Positions 56,472-64,000 of a stretch of 64,000 bases of DNA are shown one piece after another (position 1 is the first letter of the stretch; each line of letters begins with the position of its first letter). This stretch comes from Poindextera sp963719975 (lineage in GTDB: Bacteria > Pseudomonadota > Alphaproteobacteria > Caulobacterales > Caulobacteraceae), in assembly GCA_963719975.1 (NCBI GenBank), contig CAVRED010000006.1, forward strand, positions 1 through 64,000, read 5' to 3'. The position numbers and the translations under genes were made by a program. Below the pieces are notes generated by a model, which made no database searches, had not been told where the DNA came from, and saw only the letters and a list, made by a program, of their open reading frames with translations.

Positions 56472-57461
56472 TCACCGAGTTCCAGCGAACGCCGCCTGAC
56501 CCGCGGGCGCGAGCCGGCCGTGCATCCGCACGGTCTGCAGTCCGGCGGCCTGGGCGGCCTCGAGTTCGGCCAGGTGGCCGGTGGCTCGTGCTGTCTCCGC
56601 CGCGTCGAGGCGGCCCGAGGCGATCAGCGTATCGAGCGTAAGGATCATGCGGCCGGTGACGAAGACGGCGTGGGCCACGCCTTCCATTGGCCGAGGGTCG
56701 CTTCTAAGAGGCGAGCCATAGCGCTCGGCCTCGTCGTTCTCGGTGATGCGCCCGCCAAGCGCCAGGCCGAACAGATGGGTGTGCGCCGCCTCGTGCGCGA
56801 GTTGCAGCGCGAGTTCCAACCGGCCGCCCATGGCCACAGCGTTCATGACGATCGCGCCCCACAGCGAGAAGCTGGACGCGGCGCCAAAAGTGCGCCCGCC
56901 TGGCGCGGCCTCGGGGCGTACGAGCACGACCTCGCGCACCAGGGCTTCGAACTCCGCGAAAACGTCGGGCGCACCGTCACGAAGCAGATCGAGCGCCGCC
57001 GAGAGCCGCCGCTGGGCGGCGTCGAATGCGGCAGGATCGAGCGGCGCGATCGGACAGGCGATGTCGCGAGCAAGCAACCTTTGGTAGCGGGCGGCCTGGC
57101 GGGCGCCGATGTCCGCGTCGTTCAGCGTGCAGACGCGCAACCCTCGGGCGGGCGCGACCGGCTCGCGAAGGAGATGAGCCTCGAGAACGGCAGCCTCGTC
57201 CATGCGGTCGGCGAAGATCGCCAGGACGAGCTCGACATAGAGGCCGAACAGCCCCGGTCGGACAGGCCCCGAGCGGATCGCGGCGAGCAGCGCCGCCAGG
57301 TCCGGATCGTGTGGACCGCGCGGCGCATCCAGGGCGGCGAAGATGGTGACGAGGCTCGCCACCAAGCCGTCGCGCACGGCGGCGTCCATCGCGCGCCCGC
57401 GGGCGGCGTCAAGCGCGAATGCGGAAGGGGCGGGCCGGCCAGAGGGCCTGTGTGCGGTCAC
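56472..57461 (-). CDS. HExxH-type peptide beta-hydroxylase-like RiPP enzyme
   Basis: 329 residues from a GTG at 57461. The HEAAH motif at 223-227 (LALQLAHEAAHTHLFGLALG) and the conserved block YGSPLRSDPRPMEGVAHAVF at 248-267, with H264 as a possible third metal ligand, are the signature of the HExxH-motif family (TIGR04267 type) found in RiPP clusters. Members have been shown to be Fe/2-oxoglutarate-dependent peptide beta-hydroxylases despite their protease-like motif. The N-terminal half is helical (TIFAALDAPRGPHDPDLAAL). It follows the repeat peptide by 39 bases. Its activity here is inferred from family. Confidence 0.8.
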   Translation of the reverse strand: MTAHRPSGRPAPSAFALDAARGRAMDAAVRDGLVASLVTIFAALDAPRGPHDPDLAALLAAIRSGPVRPGLFGLYVELVLAIFADRMDEAAVLEAHLLREPVAPARGLRVCTLNDADIGARQAARYQRLLARDIACPIAPLDPAAFDAAQRRLSAALDLLRDGAPDVFAEFEALVREVVLVRPEAAPGGRTFGAASSFSLWGAIVMNAVAMGGRLELALQLAHEAAHTHLFGLALGGRITENDEAERYGSPLRSDPRPMEGVAHAVFVTGRMILTLDTLIASGRLDAAETARATGHLAELEAAQAAGLQTVRMHGRLAPAGQAAFAGTR

Positions 57462-57500
57462 CGGATCATCGCAGGCGGCTCGCGACCGCCGTCTTAGGCC

Positions 57501-57743
57501 TCAGAAGTCGGGATCGACCTGGCCCTCGCCGACCATCGCGCGCGGGCCACGCACGAACTCGTCCGACTCGCCAACCATGGCGGCCGGCGCCTCAACCGAC
57601 AACTCGGTCAATCCGACCATGGCGACGGGGGGCTTCACCGGCTGTTCACTGCCAGCCATCGCGGCCGGCGGCTTCGCCTGAGTGTCAAAGCCGATCAGCG
57701 GCTTGCCTAGCAGACGCTCACGAGCGGTCTTTGCCTCTTGCAT
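57501..57743 (-). CDS. Repeat-containing putative RiPP precursor peptide
   Basis: 80 residues from the ATG at 57743 (84 from the ATG at 57755). A short leader MQEAKTARERLLGKPLIGFD precedes four tandem units of consensus [VA]xxPxAM[VA]G: AKPPAAMAG, VKPPVAMVG, VEAPAAMVG and VRGPRAMVG. The Met residues are 13, 14 and 14 apart, with acidic linkers (SEQP, LTELS, ESDEF, EGQVDPDF). Pro, Ala, Met and Gly are invariant. Multi-core repeats next to a peptide-modifying enzyme are typical of RiPP precursors. The later ATG has a GGAGGG site and suits the promoter position better. No similarity to a named precursor family is known to me. Confidence 0.7.
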   Translation of the reverse strand: MQEAKTARERLLGKPLIGFDTQAKPPAAMAGSEQPVKPPVAMVGLTELSVEAPAAMVGESDEFVRGPRAMVGEGQVDPDF

Positions 57744-57747
57744 CGAG

Positions 57748-57753
57748 CCCTCC
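57748..57753 (-). promoter_or_regulatory. Ribosome binding site deciding the precursor start at 57743
   Basis: GGAGGG lies four bases before the ATG at 57743 on the minus strand. The earlier ATG at 57755 would lie only a few bases after the predicted transcription start and has GGGAGG just two bases away. Confidence 0.5.
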
Positions 57754-57766
57754 ATACCCTCCCGGC

Positions 57767-57795
57767 ATTAGTAGCGGCGTAAAGTCGGCCGTCAA
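57767..57795 (-). promoter_or_regulatory. Candidate sigma-70-type promoter of the RiPP-like operon
   Basis: On the minus strand TTGACG (57795-57790), a 17-base spacer, and ACTAAT (57772-57767). The -35 matches five of six and the -10 four of six consensus positions. Transcription would begin near 57760, giving a leader of about 17 bases before the ATG at 57743. Confidence 0.55.
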
Positions 57796-57865
57796 CCTCG
57801 GCGCGGCCTGGTTGGCGAGCGGTTCCGGCGTGTGCTTAGTTCGCGCGCAGGACCGGAGGTTGAGC

Positions 57866-59202
57866 ATGATCGGCAAGCTAGCCCACCGCGCGCTGACCTT
57901 CGGCGCTGCGCTCTCGTGCCTGATTGGGCTTGCGGCTCGCGCCGATACGCCGCCCGCGGCTGCGCCCGCCTATGGAGAGCCGCACGGCGCGGACTACGTC
58001 ATCCACGACTTCCACTTCCGCTCCGGCGAATCGCTGCCGGAGCTCAGGATCCACTACACGACGTTCGGAACGCCGCACCGCGACGCCAGCGGTCGCATCG
58101 ACAACGCCGTCCTGATCCTGCACGGCACGGGCGGCGCTGGGACCTCGTTGATCCGGCCGCAGTTCGCGGGCGAGCTGTTCGGCCCCGGCCAGCTGCTCGA
58201 CAATTCGAAGTACTTCATCATTCTTCCCGACGGCATCGGCCACGGAAAATCGTCGAAGCCCAGCGACGGGCTGCACATGCGCTTCCCGCACTACGGCTAC
58301 AGCCGACATGGTCGAGGCGCAGCACCGTCTGGTGACCGAGGGCCTGGGCATAAGCCGGCTTCGCCTGCTCATGGGCACCTCGATGGGCTGCATGCAGGAC
58401 TTCATGTGGGCCGAGACAGTGGCCCGATGCAGTGGAGCCGATCATGCCGATGGCCTGCCTGCCGGTCAGCATCGTCGGCCGCAACCGGCTCTGGCGGCGG
58501 ATGATCATCGACGCCATCGAGCACGACCCCGCCTGGCAGGGCGGCGACTACGCGAGCGAGCCCAAGGAGGGCCTGCGCGCGGCGGAGGACATCACCATCA
58601 TCGCGGGCTCCGCCCCGCACCAGATGCAGAAGGCGCTGGATACGCCGGACAAGGTCGACAAGTACCTCGCCGACGCCATGAACGCGGCGCTGGACGGGGT
58701 CCTGCCGGACGGCGGCAAGACGGAAGCCGACGACGCCAACGACCTGATCTACGCAATCGACGCCTCGCGCGACTACGACCCGTCGGCGAACCTGGAGGCG
58801 ATCAAGGCGCACGTCATGTGGGTGAACTCGGCCGACGACTTCATCAACCCGCCCGAGCTCGGCATCGCCCAGGCGATGGCGCCGCGCATCAAGAACGGGA
58901 CGTTCGTGCTGCTCCCCATCGGCCCCAACACCCACGGCCACGGCACGCACACCTGGGCCGTGGCGTGGAAGGACAAGCTCGCGGAGCTGTTGAAGGAGTC
59001 GCGAGCTCCGGAGAAGGGAGCTCGTGCCGCCTCCGGCGGCTGGAGGATCGTCCGCTGCTGGTCCACGCGCCGGACCCCGCACTCCGTCGCTCAAATCGAT
59101 CATTCCCCGGACTACCCCCACACCGGCGGGCGCTTGTCCTTCCAGGGGCATTCCTTTTCCAGCTGCGCCGCCAGGCGGAACAGCGTCGCTTCGTCGGCGT
59201 AG
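57866..59202 (+). CDS. Exported alpha/beta hydrolase, MetX-like fold (frameshifted)
   Basis: A signal peptide (MIGKLAHRALTFGAALSCLI) and DFHFRSGESLPELRIHYTTF are followed by AVLILHGTGGAGTSLIRP, LDNSKYFIILPDGIGHGKSS and, after a shift near 58310, RLRLLMGTSMGCMQDFMWAE with the nucleophile elbow G-T-S-M-G. After a second shift near 58430 the cap and C-terminal part read ACLPVSIVGRNRLWRRMIID and HVMWVNSADDFINPPELG (catalytic Asp), ending GHGTHTWAVAWKDKLAELL (catalytic His). This is the homoserine-acetyltransferase-like hydrolase fold. GGAGG precedes the ATG at 57866. The open frame ends at 59202 but the natural stop is probably just after LAELLKES, near 59010. Divergent from the peptide operon. 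Confidence 0.7.
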
Positions 59203-60546
59203 CGGGCGGTGAACATCATGCCGATGGGCAGGCCCGCGCCGCGACCAGGCGAGCGGCAGCGACAGCGACGGCTGGCCCGAGAAGTTGAACGGCGCGGTGT
59301 AGGGGTAGAGCCGCCCCTGCCGCTGGTTCAGCTCGCGCGAGCGGACCGCGACCGGGTCGAGGTAGCCGAGCGGCGGCGGCGGGGCGGTCATCACCGGGCA
59401 GAGGTAGACGTCGATGTCCTCGAAGAAGCTGAGCGTGCGCCGGTTCAGCATGCGCAGCTCCTGCAGGCCCCACATCACGTCTTCGCCGCTGACGGCGCGG
59501 CCGGCGCGCAGGCCGCCCCAGCTCAGATGCTCGAGCTCGTCCGGCTCGGGCTCGCGGCCGACCGTCTCGATCAGGCGGCGCATGCCGGCGGCGAAGTTGG
59601 CGGCGCTCGGCGGACCGTAGGCCGCGTTCAGCGCCCGATAGTCGATGTCGAGCCCGCGCTCGATGACCTCGTGGCCGAGGTCGCGCAGCAGCGCGGCGGT
59701 CTGCTCCAGCGCGGCCTGCACCTCGGGGTCAACCGGCCGGCTGGCCGGCGGCTCGGCCTGCCAGGCGATGCGCAGACGGCCGGGCGCGCGGGCGATCTCC
59801 TCGACGTAGGGCCGCTCCTTCGGCGGCGCGGGATAGGGCGAGGCGGGCTCGGGCTTGCCGGTGGCGTCGAGCATGGCGGCGGAGTCGCGCACCGTGCGGC
59901 TGACGACGTTGCTGACCACCAGCCCGAAGGCATAGTCGTAGCCGTCGGGCAGGTCGGGGTTGCGGTCGCGGGTGGTCTTCAGGCCGACGAGCCCGCAGCA
60001 GGCGGCCGGGATGCGGATCGAGCCCAGGCCGTCGGCGGCGTGCGCCATGGGCACGATCCCGGCCGCGACCGCGGCCGACGAGCCGCCGGACGACCCGCCG
60101 GTGCTGTGCGTCCAGGTTCCACGGATTGTGGCAGGCGCCCAAGGAACGCGCCCTCGGTCGTGCCGGTGATGCCGAACTCCGGCGCGTTGGTCTTGCCGAC
60201 CAGCACCACGCCGCTCTCGCGGAAGCGGCGGACGAGGCCGCTGTCGGCGGGCTCGATGTTGTCGCGCAGGAAGCGGCTGCCGTGGGTCGTCGGCCAGCCG
60301 CCGACGGCCACGTCGTGGTCCTTGATCAGGAACGGCACGCCGCGGAACGGCCCGTCGGGCAGGTCGCCCGCCGCCGTCTTCCGCGCCTCGTCGTAGGCCT
60401 TGAAGACCACCGCGTTCAGCGCGCCGTTGTGCCGCTCGATCCGCTCGATCGCCGCCTCGACCAGCTCGGCCGGCGCTGACCTCGCCCTTGCGGACAAGCT
60501 CCGCCAGGCCGACGCCGTCGTATTCGGAGTACTCGGCAAAGCTCAT
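59112..60546 (-). CDS. Amidase-signature family hydrolase (frameshifted)
   Basis: Starts MSFAEYSEYDGVGLAELVRK at 60546. After a shift near 60487 it reads PAELVEAAIERIERHNGALN, GVPFLIKDHDVAVGGWPT (catalytic Lys in I-K-D) and GKTNAPEFGITGTTEG. After more shifts near 60125 it continues with STGGSSGGSSAAVAAGIVPM (the Ser-cisSer pair) and AHAADGLGSIRIPAACCGLV. The C-terminus LEKECPWKDKRPPVWG ends at TAG 59112-59114 after a shift near 59245. Total about 478 residues, normal for the family, which hydrolyses amides such as aryl-acyl-amides. It is four bases after the aminotransferase on the same strand, so they form a pair. Confidence 0.8.
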
Positions 60547-60549
60547 CGC

Positions 60550-61813
60550 CTAGGCCGTCAGGAAGGCCATCTTCTCGACCGGCGCCAGCGGCTGGGCGGA
60601 CTTCAGCGCCTTGAACGCGCCCTCGGCGGCGTCGAGCGTCTGGTCGATGTCGGCCTCGGTCATCGCGGCGCAGAGGAACATGTTGTGCCAGGGGTGCACG
60701 TAGACGCCGCGCTCGAGCATGGCGCTCGACCAGCAGAAGCCCTTGCGCAGGTCGGGATCGTCCTCGAACAGGAAGAGCGGCATGGTGACCGGGCCGGTCT
60801 GGCGCAGGCCAAAGCCGGCGGCCTGCGCGCGCTCGGCCAGGCCGTCGCGCAGGCGATGGCCCAGCGCCTCGATGCGCTCGAGGTAGTCGCTGTCGCGCAC
60901 GATCTTCATGGTCTCGACGCCCGCCGCCAGCGGCGCCGACTGGAACCAGTAGGAACCGGTGGCGAAGATCTTCCCCGCCGCGGTGCGCGCCTTGTTCGAG
61001 CCCAGCAGCGCCGAGACCGGATGGCCGTTGGCGATGCACTTGCCCCAGGTCGAGAGGTCCGGCTCGACGCCGACGGTCGACCAGCTGCAGTCGCGCGCGA
61101 TGCGCAGGCCCGCGCGCACGTCGTCGACGACCAGCAGCGCGCCCGCCTCGTCGCAGAGCGCCCGCGCGCGGTTGGCGTAGGCCGGGTCCGGCGGCGCCTG
61201 GTCGATGAAGGCGTCGTGTTTGACCGGCGCGGCGAAGATGCCGGCGAGATCGTCGCCGGCCTGGGCCACGGCGGCCTCCAGGCTCGCCACGTCGTTGTAA
61301 TCGCAGATGATCTGGTGCGCCTGGTCCTCCGGCGTGATGCCAGCGCGGCGCGCCGTGAACAGGGGCGCCCAGCCGTGATAGGCGCCCTTGGCGCGGACGA
61401 TGGTCTTGCGCCGCGTATGGGCCCTCGCCACGACCGCAGCCATCGAGGTCGCGTCCGTGCCGTTCTTGCAGAACATCGCCCAGTCGGCGTGGCTGACCAT
61501 GGCGACCATCGCCTCGGCCATCTCGACGATCCGCGCGGTCGGGCCGGTCAGCGTGTCGCCCTGCTCCATCTGCCGGACGAAGGCGGCGTTGATCTCCGGG
61601 TTGCCGTAGCCGAACAGGTTCGGGCCATAGGCGCACATGAAGTCGATCAGCTCATCGCCCGTCGGCGTCCCACAGCCGCGCGCCCTCGGCGCGGGAGAAG
61701 AACTGCGGATAGTCGTCGGGCAGCATGCCGACGGCCTGGTGGCCGTACATGCCGTTCGGGATCACCGCCTCCGCCCGCTCGCGCAGCTGACGATCAACGC
61801 TGTTCCTGATCAT
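60550..61813 (-). CDS. Class III aminotransferase, GSA-aminomutase-like (one frameshift)
   Basis: The ATG at 61813 gives MIRNSVDRQLRERAEAVIPN, GMYGHQAVGMLPDDYPQFF, then a one-base shift near 61660 (an extra G in GACGGGCGA), and MCAYGPNLFGYGNPEINAAF onward, about 420 residues. PLP-enzyme blocks are GTDATSMAAVVARAHTRRKT, YHGWAPLF, LVVDDVRAGLRIARDCSWST (PLP Asp) and TWGKCIANGHPVSALLGS (PLP Lys). It resembles glutamate-1-semialdehyde aminomutase but, being next to an amidase, may act on another amino substrate. Confidence 0.85.
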
Positions 61814-62003
61814 GACCCGGCGCTCCCTCGATTGGCGCGCCCGACCTTGCCTCGAAACGCGGCCGAGGGCCAGCGCGGCGGCTCAGCGGCCGCGTTCCGC
61901 CGCCGCCGCTTAAGGTTGTCACGAAAGGTTGCCTCGACTTCGCCGCGCCGCGCGGGCAAGAGGCGGGCATTGGGGCGGGCCGACAGAGACGAGGACGAAC
62001 CCC

Positions 62004-62213
62004 ATGCCCGAGCCGTTTGCTCTGCCGCCATCCTTCACCGTCAGCCCCACCGTCGTCGGGGTCTCCGTGCTGACCGACGACGGCGCGACCGTCCAGGTCA
62101 GCCTGCCTCGCCCGCGCGGCCTCAGCGAGCTGCCGCAGGACGAGATCGTCGCTCGCGCCCAGCGCTTGGCCATGGCCGCGCTGCAGTCCGCCGCCGACGC
62201 GCTGGCTCTCTGA
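62004..62213 (+). CDS. Small protein of unknown function
   Basis: 69 residues starting MPEPFALPPSFTVSPTVVGV, with GAGGA upstream. The sequence SVLTDDGATVQVSLPRPRGL followed by EIVARAQRLAMAALQSAADA suggests two or three beta strands then a helix. No signal or membrane segment. No family recognised. It precedes the membrane protein at 62302 on the same strand. Confidence 0.5.
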   Translation: MPEPFALPPSFTVSPTVVGVSVLTDDGATVQVSLPRPRGLSELPQDEIVARAQRLAMAALQSAADALAL

Positions 62214-62301
62214 ACGACCGAACCCGATGCGCACGGCCGATGGACAGCCGCCGCGCGCCAGTGCTTGACTGCGCTCGGGCCATCGAGCTTGGGGGGAGAG
62301 C

Positions 62302-63104
62302 ATGGCGGGGGGTGCGGCGCCGGCAACGCGGTTCGATCTCGGCCGGGTCATCGAGCGCACCTTCGCCTCGATCGCGCGCAACTTCGCAGTGTTCGCCCTC
62401 TTGGCGGCGCTTGCTCGCCGGCGTTCCGGCCGCGCTCACGGGCGGACTGCTCGCATTGGCCAGCAGCGGCGCCAGTTCGGCGGCGGGCGGCAGCGCCGAC
62501 AACGGCCTGATCGCCCTCGGCGCGTCGGCGTTCGGCCTCACCTATTTCATCGGCGCGGTCGCCGCCTTCGTGCTTCGCGGCGCGATCGTCTACGGGGCGG
62601 TGGCGGACCTGAACGGCCGCCGCGCCACCTTCGGCGAGTGCCTGTCGACGGGCCTGCGTCACGTCGGCTGGCTGATCCTGCTCGCCATCGTCGTCACGAT
62701 CGCGGAAGTCTGCGGCTACATCCTCCTCCTCGTCCCTGGTCTGATGATGCTGACGGCGTGGATCGTCGCGGTTCCTGCGCAGGTGGTGGAGCGCACGGGC
62801 GTGTTCGGCGCCATGGGGCGCAGCGCCGACCTCACCCGTGGGCACCGTTGGGCGATCTTCGGGCTGATCGTGATCTTCCTCATCGGATCCGGCCTGGTCC
62901 AAGGGATGGCGCTCGCCGTCACCGCGCCCTTCCTCGCGACGTCGGCGAGCGCACGCGCAGGTCGTGAGCCAGGTGGCGATCCAGCCCCTGGTCACCGCCG
63001 CGACCGGCCTCGTCGCGGCCGTTGGCGTCGCCTCGATCTACTACGAGCTCCGCTCGGCGCGAGAAGGCATTGGTCCCGAAGCCTTGGCGGCCGTCTTCGA
63101 CTAG
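62302..63104 (+). CDS. Polytopic membrane protein of unknown function (frameshifted)
   Basis: Starts MAGGAAPATRFDLGRVIERT, then after a shift near 62407 reads LAGVPAALTGGLLALASSGA, FGLTYFIGAVAAFVLRGAIV, GWLILLAIVVTIAEVCGYIL and LLVPGLMMLTAWIVAVPAQV, with VERTGVFGAMGRSADLTRGH. A second shift near 62945 leads to YYELRSAREGIGPEALAAVF and the TAG at 63102-63104. About five or six helices. The pattern G-R-S-x-x-L-T-R-G-H between helices is seen in YciC-like and related DUF membrane families. The stop overlaps the convergent RDD gene. Confidence 0.65.
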
Positions 63105-64000
63105 GGCTTGTCGAACTTGTCGCGGCGGCGGCGGCCAAACAGCAGTCGCGACTCCAGCCGACCGCGCAGCGCCAGATAGTAGGCGTCAAGGAAGGCGTAG
63201 TCGGACTCGGCGTCGCCGCGCACCCAACCGATCTTGGTGCGAATGCGCGCGGCCACGGCCGCGATCGTGCGCGCTTCGGTGCGGCGGAGAACGTCTTCCA
63301 GCACGTGCAGCTCCTTCGCCCCGTAGGCGTCGACCTGCGTTTGGGTGAAGACGAAGGCCTCGCCCCGTCCTGCGAACGCGGTCTGGCCGGCCATCGCCGT
63401 CTCGGCCACGTCGGCCATCAGCCTGCGCCGCGGCGCCTTGACCACCCAAGTGCCGGCCACGAGGTCGCCGACGCGGAGCCGATCGCGGTTGAACAGCGGG
63501 AAGAAGACGAAGATCGAGCACCAGACGATGCCCAAGAGGTCGAGCCAAGCGTCCACCTGGCTGCCTTGGCTGATCAGGAAGGTGAGCGGGATGTACACCT
63601 CGAGCTCGCGCATGGCGTTGCGCGCGAAAATGGCGTCGGCGGTCAGCCGCCCGCCGTTCCGCGCCGCGACCCGCAGGCCCAGCACCCGCTTGCCCGGCGT
63701 CGCCGCCCTGGGCGTCAGCTCGAACAGGATGAAGTAGGCGTTGCGGGCCACGAAGAACCCGAGCAACCAGATCACGCCCATGACCTGAAGCTCGACGCCG
63801 TTGCCGCCGCCCGCGCCCAGGCCAACCAGCACCACGAAGCTGAAAGCGGCGAAGACGCCCATGATGATGGCCGCATCGAGCAGGAAGGCGGCCGCCCTCT
63901 CGCTCGCCTCGGCCAGGTGCACGCGCAGGTCGACGCCCTCCGGCGTCACCAGCTCGCGGGTCAGGCGGCTCTCGGCCGGCTCGCCGATGGCGGGCGTCCA
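63101..64000 (-). CDS. RDD family membrane protein (probably partial at its 5' end)
   Basis: The minus-strand frame stays open to the window edge. The recognisable RDD domain begins at VTPEGVDLRVHLAEASERAA (with the R-A-A-A-F-L-L-D signature), then MGVFAAFSFVVLVGLG, LLGFFVARNAYFILFELTPR, and AATPGKRVLGLRVAARNGGR (T-P-G-K-x-x-x-G). Two further hydrophobic stretches follow. The C-terminal 140 residues are soluble (KAPRRRLMADVAETAMAGQT, IRTKIGWVRGDAESDYAFLD). The GTG at 63949 could be the start, but an in-frame open extension of 17 codons suggests the real start is outside. RDD proteins are of broad or unknown function; some are transporters. Confidence 0.8.
   Translation of the reverse strand, partial: WTPAIGEPAESRLTRELVTPEGVDLRVHLAEASERAAAFLLDAAIIMGVFAAFSFVVLVGLGAGGGNGVELQVMGVIWLLGFFVARNAYFILFELTPRAATPGKRVLGLRVAARNGGRLTADAIFARNAMRELEVYIPLTFLISQGSQVDAWLDLLGIVWCSIFVFFPLFNRDRLRVGDLVAGTWVVKAPRRRLMADVAETAMAGQTAFAGRGEAFVFTQTQVDAYGAKELHVLEDVLRRTEARTIAAVAARIRTKIGWVRGDAESDYAFLDAYYLALRGRLESRLLFGRRRRDKFDKP

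Noticed and set aside
57343..57681. Open frame antisense to the repeat peptide that also shows short repeats (PTMAAGA, PTMATGG).
   Set aside because: It is the mirror of the repeated DNA, overlaps the HExxH start, has no ribosome site, and the minus-strand peptide has a promoter, a site and an operon context.

Overview
The window is a GC-rich stretch of an alphaproteobacterial chromosome. It is most likely from Caulobacterales, close to Phenylobacterium or Caulobacter. This is judged by eye from the RpoB, RpoC, EF-G and TatB protein sequences, the Ala/Pro-rich N-terminus of TatC, and the abundance of acyl-CoA catabolism genes; no database search was run. Many conserved single-copy genes (tatA, tatB, tatC, tuf, fusA, rpsG and most of the 7.9-11.5 kb cassette) are split by single-base indels, while rpoB, rpoC and most genes from 26 to 44 kb are intact. 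I read this as uneven sequence quality in a draft or metagenome assembly, not gene decay, and give each broken gene as one feature with approximate shift points.

Layout. 1-0.9 kb: start of an exported hydrolase, divergent from a TetR regulator. 0.9-7.1 kb (minus strand): rpsL-rpsG-fusA-tuf followed by tatA-tatB-tatC. 7.4-14 kb: a surface-glycan cassette (GtrB-like GT2, methyltransferase, GtrA-like flippase, two GT-C type membrane proteins) lying between rpsL and rpoC. 14-22.4 kb: rpoC and rpoB (minus strand), preceded by an MFS transporter where rplKAJL is often found. 24-37 kb: unknown proteins, a phosphoesterase, acuI, enoyl-CoA hydratase, an acyl-CoA synthetase, a protein with three TonB-C-like repeats, a quinone-reductase-like MDR enzyme, an M28 peptidase and a CoaA-like pantothenate kinase. 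38-53 kb: three acyl-CoA dehydrogenases (two of them adjacent and unlike, suggesting a heteromer), PhyH dioxygenase, coniferyl-aldehyde-type dehydrogenase, phosphotransferase, another acyl-CoA synthetase, serine hydrolase, DOPA-dioxygenase-like protein, ferritin-like protein and a cytochrome P450. Together these suggest catabolism of a branched, isoprenoid, steroid-like or aromatic acid. 53-55 kb: a GGDEF-EAL c-di-GMP enzyme. 59-64 kb: amidase, class III aminotransferase, two membrane proteins.

The most unusual system is at 55.0-57.8 kb on the minus strand. A compact three-gene unit encodes (1) a peptide of about 80 residues with four tandem 13-14-residue repeats of consensus [VA]xxPxAM[VA]G; (2) a protein with the HExxH and SPxRxDPRPxxG signatures of the HExxH-type peptide beta-hydroxylases of RiPP pathways; (3) an ANL-superfamily adenylating enzyme with a complete set of core motifs. 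A good sigma-70-like promoter sits directly in front of the peptide gene. This looks like a small multi-core RiPP locus with an unusual adenylating partner, and I do not recognise it as a described family.

No tRNA, rRNA, CRISPR array, transposase or phage gene was seen. Several intergenic palindromes are listed as repeats.
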